In this document: one piece after another, positions 1 through 5,427 of the stretch
How positions within the stretch are numbered: the stretch's first letter is position 1
How the letters are laid out: each line of letters begins with the position of its first letter
Assembly (NCBI GenBank): GCA_017853235.1
Contig: JAFMJX010000125.1
Coordinates: 1-5,427, forward strand
Source of the DNA: Chitinophagaceae bacterium
Lineage (GTDB): Bacteria > Bacteroidota > Bacteroidia > Chitinophagales > Chitinophagaceae
Length of the DNA stretch: 5,427 nucleotides
Reading direction: 5' to 3'
Program-made: the position numbers and the translations under genes
Notes under the pieces: generated by a model
The model's input: only the letters and a program-made list of their open reading frames with translations
Database searches by the model: none
Told to the model about the DNA's origin: nothing

Positions 1-185
1 TTTCTTTTAAATTGACTAATAGGTGTGATGGGCATCAACCATAAAATATCCACCCCCATAGATTGCAAACGAGGTAAATGTTTTTGAAAAGCAACAAAGG
101 TTCCTTCTGGAGTATATTGCCTTATATTCACTTCATAGATCGTAGAAGTAGCCGCCCAACTCACGGTCTTAAAATTCGCATCCAT
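1..185 (-). CDS. Alpha-amylase family (GH13) glycoside hydrolase, N-terminal fragment
   Basis: The reverse strand reads from an ATG at 185-183 without a stop to the left edge, giving 61 codons. The translation starts MDANFKTVSWAAT and continues with IYEVNIRQYTPEGTF (residues 16-30), HLPRL (36-40) and MGVDILWLMPITPIS (43-57). This succession (Y-E-V-N-x-R-Q-Y, then L-x-x-M-G-V-D-I-L-W-x-M-P-I-x-P) is the start of the (beta/alpha)8 barrel of GH13 alpha-amylases, which cleave alpha-1,4-glucan bonds. The catalytic Asp/Glu/Asp lie beyond the window, so activity cannot be judged. There is no signal peptide: barrel sequence begins by residue 16, which suggests a cytoplasmic enzyme for stored glycogen or imported maltodextrin (inference). 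The start is well fixed, because an in-frame TAA lies at 203-201 with no other ATG between. It is divergent from the permease, 33 bp apart. The exact GH13 subfamily cannot be told. Confidence 0.88.
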   Translation of the reverse strand, partial: MDANFKTVSWAATSTIYEVNIRQYTPEGTFVAFQKHLPRLQSMGVDILWLMPITPISQFKR

Positions 186-218
186 TTTGAATCTAATTTT
201 TTATTATCTTGTCCTAAC

Positions 219-1562
219 ATGAGTAACAATGTACCCCATTTAGAGCGCAAATTAAGTCTTTTACATGCAACCGCCATCAACATGATTGACATGGTTGGGA
301 TTGGTCCTTTTGTTGTGTTAAGTGTGGTGGCTCAAATTATGGCAGGACCTTATTTTTTATATGCTTGGATTGCAGGTGCATTACTTTCTTACTTAGATGC
401 AATGGTATGGAGTCAATTAGGTGCAGCACTTCCAAGAGCTGGCGGTAGTTTTCACTTTTTAAAAGAGGGATATGGGAAAAAGGGAGGCCCTTTAATGAGT
501 TTTTTATTTGTATGGCAAACCATGATTCAAGCTCCTTTAGTGATCGCATCTGCTTCTATTGGTTTTTCTCAATATGCAAGTTACTTTTTTCATTTTTCAA
601 TGATTGAAGAAAAAATAGTGAGCGGTTCGGTGGTCATTTTAGTCATCACTTTATTATATCGAAAAATTGAATCTATTGGCAAAATTTCTGTTTTTTTATG
701 GGTGGGGGTTTTATTTACTATGGGTTGGATTATTTTAGGAGGTGTTGCACATGGTAATTTTTTGGATCCTATCAAACATATAAATGACGGCTTTACGATG
801 CAACATGGGTTTGTAGCAGCACTTGGATTTGCAAGTGTGAAAACCATTTATAGTTATTTAGGATATTATAATGTGTGTCATTTAGGTGGTGAAATAAAAA
901 ACCCAAGCAAAAACATTCCAAGAAGTATGTTTATTTCAATTACAGGTATTGCAATATTATACTTATGTATGAATATTAGTGTAGCAAGCGTGTTGCCTTT
1001 TGAAGTGATTACACAAAGCAAATATGTAGTGAGTGAATATATTAAAACATTATATGGAGAAAAAGCAGGTGCAATTGTAACCGTCTTAATTTTAATGGTT
1101 GCCTTTGCATCATTATTTTCTGCCACTTTAGGTTATAGTCGTATTCCTTATGCCGCTGCTCAAAACAAATCTTTTTTTAATTTTTTCAATAAAGTACACC
1201 CCACTTTACATTTCCCACATCGATCCTTATTGGTCTTAGGTGGAATTGCATTTGTATTTAGTTTACTCTTTAGATTAAAAGAAGTTATTGATGCGATTTT
1301 AGCAATGCGCATCATGATTCAATTTATAGGGCAAGCCGTAGGATTGTTATTACTTATGAAAAGAAAAGGAAAATCATTTTTCCCATGGAGAATGCCACTT
1401 TACCCTATCCCACTTATTTTAGCAATTCTCATTTGGGGAGGGATCTTTTTTTCCACTGGACAAAAGATGATGATGAGTGGAATTACAGTTACTGCTTTAG
1501 GATTAATTGCGTTTTTTGTTGCAAAAAAAATGAACTGGATTGGGGATCAGGAAATAAAATAA
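219..1562 (+). CDS. APC-superfamily amino acid permease
   Basis: A 447-residue integral membrane protein with about 12 hydrophobic segments (roughly 21-41, 46-68, 92-125, 134-148, 156-178, 195-217, 236-258, 284-304, 336-352, 357-380, 396-412, 418-436), the normal size and topology of APC proton- or sodium-coupled amino acid transporters. Family marks: GIGPF at 27-31, in the unwound TM1 position where many relatives have GSGIF; SQLGAALPRAGGSFHFLKEGYG-type TM2-TM3 loop at 65-86; and LGGEIKNPSKNIPRS at 222-236, the conserved cytoplasmic E-x-x-N-P-x-x-x-I-P-R motif after TM6. The substrate cannot be deduced. The frame stays open back to an ATG at 78, but those 47 extra residues are antisense to the GH13 gene and resemble no permease N-terminus; ATG 219, giving MSNNVPHLERKLSLLHA, is the usual short N-tail before TM1. 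The stop lies 5 bp from the end of the convergent small gene. Confidence 0.9.
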   Translation: MSNNVPHLERKLSLLHATAINMIDMVGIGPFVVLSVVAQIMAGPYFLYAWIAGALLSYLDAMVWSQLGAALPRAGGSFHFLKEGYGKKGGPLMSFLFVWQTMIQAPLVIASASIGFSQYASYFFHFSMIEEKIVSGSVVILVITLLYRKIESIGKISVFLWVGVLFTMGWIILGGVAHGNFLDPIKHINDGFTMQHGFVAALGFASVKTIYSYLGYYNVCHLGGEIKNPSKNIPRSMFISITGIAILYLCMNISVASVLPFEVITQSKYVVSEYIKTLYGEKAGAIVTVLILMVAFASLFSATLGYSRIPYAAAQNKSFFNFFNKVHPTLHFPHRSLLVLGGIAFVFSLLFRLKEVIDAILAMRIMIQFIGQAVGLLLLMKRKGKSFFPWRMPLYPIPLILAILIWGGIFFSTGQKMMMSGITVTALGLIAFFVAKKMNWIGDQEIK

Positions 1563-1567
1563 GTGCA

Positions 1568-1717
1568 TTACTTGCGACGACCGCCCCCTACTGTCATACC
1601 ACTTATTAATAAACCCAACACAAGGCCTAAAATGAGGCCAATTTTTACATTCTTGATGAGCCAACCTAAGCCAATTCCAATCATTAATAAAGTGAGGATA
1701 CTTACTTTTCTTCTCAT
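1568..1717 (-). CDS. Small two-TM glycine-zipper membrane protein, function unknown
   Basis: This 49-residue protein begins MRRKVSILTLL and ends MTVGGGRRK. I do not recognise a named family. Two hydrophobic segments (about 5-21 and 26-43) are joined by a short polar KNVK turn (22-25), and both ends are basic (RRK), so a helical hairpin with both termini in the cytoplasm is likely. Glycines are strictly spaced: G14, G16, G18 in helix 1, and G27-xxx-G31-xxx-G35 in helix 2, a glycine zipper that favours tight helix packing or oligomers. The ATG at 1717-1715 follows the TAA of the upstream deacetylase gene (1721-1719) by a single base (TAATATG), so translation is probably coupled. A longer frame from 1753 would overlap the deacetylase end and is unlikely. 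Hydrophobicity pattern, Gly spacing and exact gene abutment support a real gene, but short length keeps this uncertain. Confidence 0.7.
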   Translation of the reverse strand: MRRKVSILTLLMIGIGLGWLIKNVKIGLILGLVLGLLISGMTVGGGRRK

Positions 1718-1718
1718 A

Positions 1719-4100
1719 TTATTTATGTTTAGGCAGTGAAACAATATTAGCAAGTAATTTGTAAGCTCCAGGATTAGCAGCTGGCAATTGTCTAAATAAA
1801 GTAATACTCACATAGGCTATATTTCCTTTTCCATAAGGTGCAATAAGCAAACTTCCATTGGAAGGAGCTTCCCCCTTATCATTCATGGTTAAAGGCATTT
1901 CAAAATGAGCGTCTATATTTTCTGCCTGATAGGTGGTTCGCTCTTGTACCCAATGATCAAAATCGGCTGCTGAAATTTTATTTGGAAAATTTAAAACCGG
2001 ATGCTGGGGCAAAGAAAAAATAACTGGAACATCCTCCTGCGTGACACGTTTACCTGCATTCACAGAAAATGCAAAGGGCCCAACTTTTATTTTTTGATTG
2101 CCTACTTGATTGCTTTTTAAATATTGAACTATAAAATTACCTCCTTGTTCAATATATTGATTGATAACGTCATTGTTATTTGTCAAATAGTCATACATAT
2201 TATATGCACGAATACCCACAACGATCGCATCAAAAGATTTTAATTTATCTAAAACCATATCCGACTCCTTTAATAAGGTCACTTGATATCCTAATTCGGT
2301 AAGCGCTTCAGGTAACTTATCGCCGGCACCATCAAAATAGCCCACTTTTGAACCCTGTTTTTGAACAGTCACATTCACTAACTGTGTAGAGGCGGAAGGA
2401 AAATAAGTGATGGTAGGAATATGATCATATTGAATGGATTTTCGGTACACCGCATGAGGTGAAGTTGGGAGTGAATCGTCAAATTTACGCATGGTTAGGC
2501 TCTTCCATTGAGATCCTCCAGGATGCTCTATATTTTGATAACGAACTGTAACAGGCTGGCCTCCATTCATCAAATACACTTCTTTTTCATATTTCACTTC
2601 TTGAGTAGGAATGATAGCTACTGGTTGGTAAACATCTCCTTTAGTAGGATCTGTAAATTTATATTGCACCGGAATGGTAAAATCAAAAACTTGATTTTCT
2701 ATTTTCATTTGAATGATACATTGAAATACTGGATCATTTTGGGCCTTACCAATCATAGTTTGATCATTTACGACAAACATTCCCTCTACTTTTGGCTCCA
2801 CTAGCCAATATGGTTGTGAAATTGTTTGTGCCGAAGAAACTTGAATGGAATAATCTAATTGTATATTTTGATTAGGCTCCATTTTTTTAATCATACTCGA
2901 ATCCTTACCTGGAAAAATAATTTTCAATAATTGTGAGGATACATTGGAACGTTGATTTAAAAATAACTGCATTGGCAACATAGATCCGGGATATACCTGC
3001 TGAATAGAAGTAGTTGCTTCCATAAAAATACCAGCACATTGTTGAATGATTTGCAATAATTGTTCTTGCTTATATTTTTTCCAAACGGATTCGGGCAATG
3101 CCGATAAAGATTGATACAATTTTACTAAATCAGGAACAGACGCATACGGTTTTTCGAAATCATACTTTTTTAAAATGGATTGAATAGATTGCTGAATGGC
3201 ATCGGCCTGAAATCTACTCCAATTGACATTGATGCCATCCATGATATCATTCGTTGGAACGTCCCCACCAGTGGTTTCAAAAAACTCATAAGAACTTCCT
3301 CTTCTTCTTGGACGACCTTCGCCTTGGCTTTTATGCATGGTCCTTGCTTCTGCTCCTATTTCTCCATAACTTTTTCCAAGAATGGAGTTATACCCTCCTA
3401 CTTCCATTTTTAATTGATTCTCATTGGTAGTATTAGTAGTTCCAAAATTAAAAGTGTTCCATAAAATTCGTTTTGCTTTCCATGGTGTTACTCCAAATTT
3501 AAATTGTTCTGGAAATTGATTGGGGTCTCCTGCGGCTATAAAGGCTTCGTTGGCAATGATAGCCGAAGCAGAATGATGCCCATGACCAGCTCTCGCATCT
3601 CTAGGAAAACGAGTAATAATAATATCAGGTTGAAATTTTCGTATCACCCAAACAGCATCACTTAATACTTGTTGATGGTCCCAAATTCGAAGTGCTTCTT
3701 CGGATGATTTACTAAAACCAAATTCATAAGCCCTGGAAAAATATTGTTCTGCACCATCTTGTTTTCGCGCTGCTAATAATTCTTGGGTTCGAATCATTCC
3801 CAATTCAATACCTTGTTCTTTCCCAATTAAATTTTGACCTCCATCACCCCTAGTTAAACTTAAATAACCTGTACGAAACATTCTTTCTTGGGTTAAATAA
3901 GGTAAAAAGCTGTTATTTTCATCATCCGGATGTGCAGCAATATATAAAACACTCCCTACTACTCCCATTTTTTTAATTTGAGTATATAATTCGGCACTAT
4001 TCATTTGAGCGAATATATTTTGCGGGATTGTGATACCAACATATAATAAAAGAAGGATGAAATAAGTCGTAAAAACTTTATAGGATCGAGTTGCTTGCAT
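1719..4100 (-). CDS. Exported PIG-L (LmbE-like) family deacetylase with C-terminal GATase-like domain
   Basis: A 793-residue protein. Residues 1-31 are a signal peptide (basic start, hydrophobic YFILLLLYVGI, likely cut near NIFA|Q), so it acts in the periplasm or outside. The PIG-L domain spans about 48-290. It carries AAHPDDE at 55-61, where H57 and D60 should bind zinc and D59 act as general base, and HGHH at 173-176, the second motif (H-x-x-H; H176 the probable third ligand, by analogy with MshB/BshB). Further family blocks are SLTRGDGGQN (81-90), IRTQELLAAR (103-112) and HKSQGEG (256-262). A beta-rich middle region (about 405-580) leads to a class I glutamine-amidotransferase-like Rossmann domain (about 585-665: VGYFDGAGDKLPEAL, then FDAIVVGIRAYN and YIEQGGNFIVQY). 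Known relatives remove N-acetyl groups from amino sugars such as GlcNAc; the substrate of this long Bacteroidota type is unknown to me. The length is in keeping with that type. The small membrane-protein gene follows by 1 nt. Confidence 0.92.
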   Translation of the reverse strand: MQATRSYKVFTTYFILLLLYVGITIPQNIFAQMNSAELYTQIKKMGVVGSVLYIAAHPDDENNSFLPYLTQERMFRTGYLSLTRGDGGQNLIGKEQGIELGMIRTQELLAARKQDGAEQYFSRAYEFGFSKSSEEALRIWDHQQVLSDAVWVIRKFQPDIIITRFPRDARAGHGHHSASAIIANEAFIAAGDPNQFPEQFKFGVTPWKAKRILWNTFNFGTTNTTNENQLKMEVGGYNSILGKSYGEIGAEARTMHKSQGEGRPRRRGSSYEFFETTGGDVPTNDIMDGINVNWSRFQADAIQQSIQSILKKYDFEKPYASVPDLVKLYQSLSALPESVWKKYKQEQLLQIIQQCAGIFMEATTSIQQVYPGSMLPMQLFLNQRSNVSSQLLKIIFPGKDSSMIKKMEPNQNIQLDYSIQVSSAQTISQPYWLVEPKVEGMFVVNDQTMIGKAQNDPVFQCIIQMKIENQVFDFTIPVQYKFTDPTKGDVYQPVAIIPTQEVKYEKEVYLMNGGQPVTVRYQNIEHPGGSQWKSLTMRKFDDSLPTSPHAVYRKSIQYDHIPTITYFPSASTQLVNVTVQKQGSKVGYFDGAGDKLPEALTELGYQVTLLKESDMVLDKLKSFDAIVVGIRAYNMYDYLTNNNDVINQYIEQGGNFIVQYLKSNQVGNQKIKVGPFAFSVNAGKRVTQEDVPVIFSLPQHPVLNFPNKISAADFDHWVQERTTYQAENIDAHFEMPLTMNDKGEAPSNGSLLIAPYGKGNIAYVSITLFRQLPAANPGAYKLLANIVSLPKHK
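3922..3942 (-). other. Zinc-binding AHPDDE motif of the PIG-L enzyme
   Basis: These codons encode residues 53-59 of the deacetylase and the following bases complete AHPDDE. It is the hallmark of the LmbE/PIG-L fold: His and the second Asp coordinate zinc, and the first Asp is the catalytic base (family knowledge). The motif is intact, so the enzyme is probably active. Confidence 0.6.
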
Positions 4101-4109
4101 AGGTCAATG

Positions 4110-4123
4110 TTTCATATATGAAA
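4110..4123. repeat. Perfect 14-bp palindrome in the PIG-L leader
   Basis: TTTCATATATGAAA is identical to its own reverse complement; the flanking bases (G and A) do not pair. It ends 9 bp before the deacetylase start codon, inside the likely untranslated leader. It could be an operator for a dimeric regulator. A leader hairpin is less likely, since a palindrome without a spacer folds poorly. Chance is a real alternative in A/T-rich DNA. Confidence 0.5.
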
Positions 4124-4172
4124 AAAGAGAAATCTGGGTTTGTACCATTAAAAATAAGGCAAGTTTGTTAGA

Positions 4173-4189
4173 GATGAAGCCCGTTCATC
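4173..4189. repeat. Inverted repeat GATGAA-N5-TTCATC
   Basis: Two perfect 6-bp arms (4173-4178 and 4184-4189) flank the 5-bp GCCCG spacer. It sits near the middle of the divergent region, a good place for a regulator that affects both genes. The arms share the TTCAT/ATGAA core with the nearby palindrome at 4110-4123. No poly-T run follows on either strand, so it does not look like a terminator. Its role is inferred only from symmetry and position. Confidence 0.4.
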
Positions 4190-4218
4190 CACTAATTTTA
4201 CACAAGTACCTCCTGGTC

Positions 4219-4250
4219 TTTGCAGATTCTTAAATAATTAACTAAATTAC
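4219..4250 (+). promoter_or_regulatory. Possible Bacteroidota-type promoter of gamma-glutamyltranspeptidase
   Basis: TTTG at 4219-4222 is followed after 20 bp by TAAATTAC at 4243-4250. The Bacteroidota sigma-ABfr consensus is TTTG, about 19-21 bp, then TAnnTTTG; the -33 and the spacing fit, while the -7 element matches six of its eight positions counting the two free ones. Transcription would start around 4257, leaving a leader of roughly 10 nt before ATG 4268. Confidence 0.3.
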
Positions 4251-4267
4251 CTCTTCAAAGAATTATT

Positions 4268-5427
4268 ATGAGCCAAAATACAAAGCATTCAGCCATTGTC
4301 GTTTCTCTTTTTACAAGTCTTTTTATCTTGAATATTTCAAAAATAGAAGCACAAGATTTTTTTAAAACGCACCCATCTATCAATCCCTATCAATATGAAG
4401 TTGTTAAAGCAAAAGCATTTCAACATGCAGCAGTAACTTCAGCACATCCATTAGCAAGTATGGTGGGCGCAGCTATAATGCAAGAAGGGGGCAATGCTTT
4501 TGATGCTGCAATTGCAACACAATTTGCTTTAGCAGTCGTTTTTCCAGGTGCAGGAAATATTGGTGGCGGTGGTTTTACTTTAGCCAGAAAACAAAATGGC
4601 GAATTAATTGGCATTGATTATAGAGAAGCCGCTCCTGCCAAGGGCAGTCGCGATATGTATTTAGATGAAAAAGGGAATCCCATTCCTGGTAAATCCACTA
4701 ATGGTGCATCGGCATCTGGAATCCCAGGAAGTGTGGCGGGAATGTTTAGTACCCATGCCTATGCTAAATTACCTATGTCAAAATTAATTGAGCCTGCTAT
4801 TGAATTAGCGAAATATGGATTTGTGATTTCAGATAAGGAAGCAAGAGGTTTGAATAATACTCGTAGTGCATTTGTAAAAAATAGTGCCACCACTAGTGCA
4901 TTTACACAAAAACAAAACTGGAAAGGCGGTGATACCCTTTATCAACCTGACTTAGCAGCAACCTTAATACGTATTCAACAAAATGGTTTAGCTGGATTTT
5001 ATGAAGGCATTACCGCAGATTTAATTGTAAAAGAAATGTCTTTTAGTGGCGGATATATTGCAAAAGAAGATTTGAAAAAATATACTCCAAAATTTAGAAA
5101 GCCCATCGAATTTGATTATAAAGGACATCATATCATCAGCTTCGCACCTCCATCTAGTGGAGGTATTTTAATTGCACAAATGATGAAAATGATTGAGCCC
5201 TATCATGTAGAAAAAATGGGGTTAAATACTTTAGAATCGGTGATGCTCATGGTGGAAGCACAACGAAGGGCTTATGCAGATAGAGCAGAACATATGGGTG
5301 ACCCTGATTTTTGGAAAGTCCCCACTTCTACTTTAATTAGCGATACTTATATTAAAGAACGTATGAGTGATTACCAACCTGGTGTGGTGGGTAGCAGTAA
5401 AACCACCATTGCTGGACAAGCCAAGGA
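4268..5427 (+). CDS. ggt: Gamma-glutamyltranspeptidase (glutathione hydrolase), N-terminal large-subunit part
   Basis: The frame runs open from ATG 4268 to the right edge: 386 codons plus two bases. The enzyme transfers or hydrolyses the gamma-glutamyl group of glutathione and similar amides, usually in the periplasm. Residues 1-28 form a signal peptide (SAIVVSLFTSLFIL core, likely cut at IEA|Q). Family blocks in order: AVTSAHPLAS (55-64), GGNAFDAAIATQFAL (74-88), GNIGGGGF (96-103), IDYREAAP (116-123, with R119 the probable glutamate-carboxylate-binding Arg matching Arg114 in E. coli), GIPGSVAGM (151-159), FAPPSSGGI (292-300) and YADRAEHMGDPDF (336-348). The precursor normally self-cleaves before a Thr in a T-T-H-x-S motif near residue 390; the window stops just short of it, so the small subunit and catalytic Thr are unseen. 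An in-frame TAA at 4235-4237 with no ATG between fixes the start. It is divergent from the PIG-L gene. Confidence 0.95.
   Translation, partial: MSQNTKHSAIVVSLFTSLFILNISKIEAQDFFKTHPSINPYQYEVVKAKAFQHAAVTSAHPLASMVGAAIMQEGGNAFDAAIATQFALAVVFPGAGNIGGGGFTLARKQNGELIGIDYREAAPAKGSRDMYLDEKGNPIPGKSTNGASASGIPGSVAGMFSTHAYAKLPMSKLIEPAIELAKYGFVISDKEARGLNNTRSAFVKNSATTSAFTQKQNWKGGDTLYQPDLAATLIRIQQNGLAGFYEGITADLIVKEMSFSGGYIAKEDLKKYTPKFRKPIEFDYKGHHIISFAPPSSGGILIAQMMKMIEPYHVEKMGLNTLESVMLMVEAQRRAYADRAEHMGDPDFWKVPTSTLISDTYIKERMSDYQPGVVGSSKTTIAGQAK

Larger units (their letters stand above)
4101..4267. promoter_or_regulatory. Divergent intergenic control region, PIG-L gene / gamma-glutamyltranspeptidase
   Basis: These 167 bp separate two outward-reading start codons and must hold the promoters of both genes unless transcription comes from further away. 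Neither start has a clear Shine-Dalgarno sequence; both leaders are A/T-rich, as is usual in Bacteroidota. The region contains two inverted repeats (4110-4123 and 4173-4189) and a plausible plus-strand promoter (4219-4250). For the minus strand, a TATTTTTA at 4156-4149 resembles the -7 consensus TAnnTTTG at seven of eight positions, but no good -33 TTTG lies at the right distance, so I do not list it separately. No small open frame or RNA gene was seen. Confidence 0.6.

Noticed and set aside
185..211. Promoter of the permease in the short divergent gap
   Set aside because: TTTG at 186-189 and TAATTTTT at 194-201 are individually like -33 and -7 elements, but they are only 4 bp apart instead of about 20.
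78..218. Upstream extension of the permease frame by 47 residues
   Set aside because: The stretch is antisense to a clear GH13 N-terminus for most of its length and has no membrane or permease character. ATG 219 gives a normal APC N-tail.
1558..1575. Possible terminator hairpin AAGT-GCATT-ACTT at the convergent junction
   Set aside because: The 4-bp A/T-rich stem is too weak, and there is no T run directly following on the plus strand.
1385..1609. Plus-strand open frame across the permease end and the junction
   Set aside because: It lies in a different frame of the permease C-terminus, with Cys/Trp/Tyr-rich, low-plausibility protein sequence and no start signal.
1718..1753. Upstream start for the small membrane protein
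   Set aside because: It would add 12 residues overlapping the deacetylase C-terminus in another frame. The ATG at 1717, directly after the deacetylase stop and followed by basic residues then TM1, is the natural start.
2508..2804. Plus-strand open frame of 98 codons opposite the deacetylase gene
   Set aside because: It is antisense to the middle domain of the PIG-L protein; its composition reflects reversed A/T-rich codons and no motif is visible.
4420..4614. Minus-strand open frame of 64 codons inside gamma-glutamyltranspeptidase
   Set aside because: It is the mirror of conserved Ala/Gly-rich gamma-glutamyltranspeptidase blocks and has no family features of its own.

Overview
The window looks like chromosomal DNA of a Bacteroidota bacterium, plausibly of the Chitinophagaceae/Sphingobacteriia type. 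The DNA is AT-rich by eye. The starts have A/T-rich leaders without clear Shine-Dalgarno sequences. The large two-part PIG-L deacetylase (AHPDDE plus a C-terminal amidotransferase-like domain) is typical of that phylum. The taxonomic call is inference from gene type and style; no 16S or other marker is present.

Layout, left to right: (1) the first 61 codons of a GH13 alpha-amylase-family gene on the minus strand, cut by the left edge; (2) a divergent 12-TM APC-family amino acid permease on the plus strand (219-1562), with only 33 bp between the two start codons; (3) a 49-residue two-helix, glycine-zipper membrane protein on the minus strand (1568-1717), whose end lies 5 bp from the permease stop; (4) a 793-residue exported PIG-L family deacetylase on the minus strand (1719-4100), ending 1 nt before the small gene starts; (5) a 167-bp divergent control region (4101-4267) with two inverted repeats; (6) an exported gamma-glutamyltranspeptidase on the plus strand (4268 to the right edge), cut just before its expected autoprocessing threonine.

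The genes form two divergent pairs meeting tail to tail between the permease and the small membrane protein. The PIG-L gene and the small gene are very likely one transcription unit with coupled translation. Gamma-glutamyltranspeptidase and the PIG-L enzyme are both predicted to be exported hydrolases and share one intergenic region, so they could be co-regulated, but the sequence does not prove this. The permease could import amino acids of the kind released by gamma-glutamyltranspeptidase; this is only a proximity argument.

I see no mobile element, CRISPR array, tRNA or rRNA. Nothing here amounts to a clearly new biological system. The least explained item is the 49-residue glycine-zipper protein coupled to the deacetylase.
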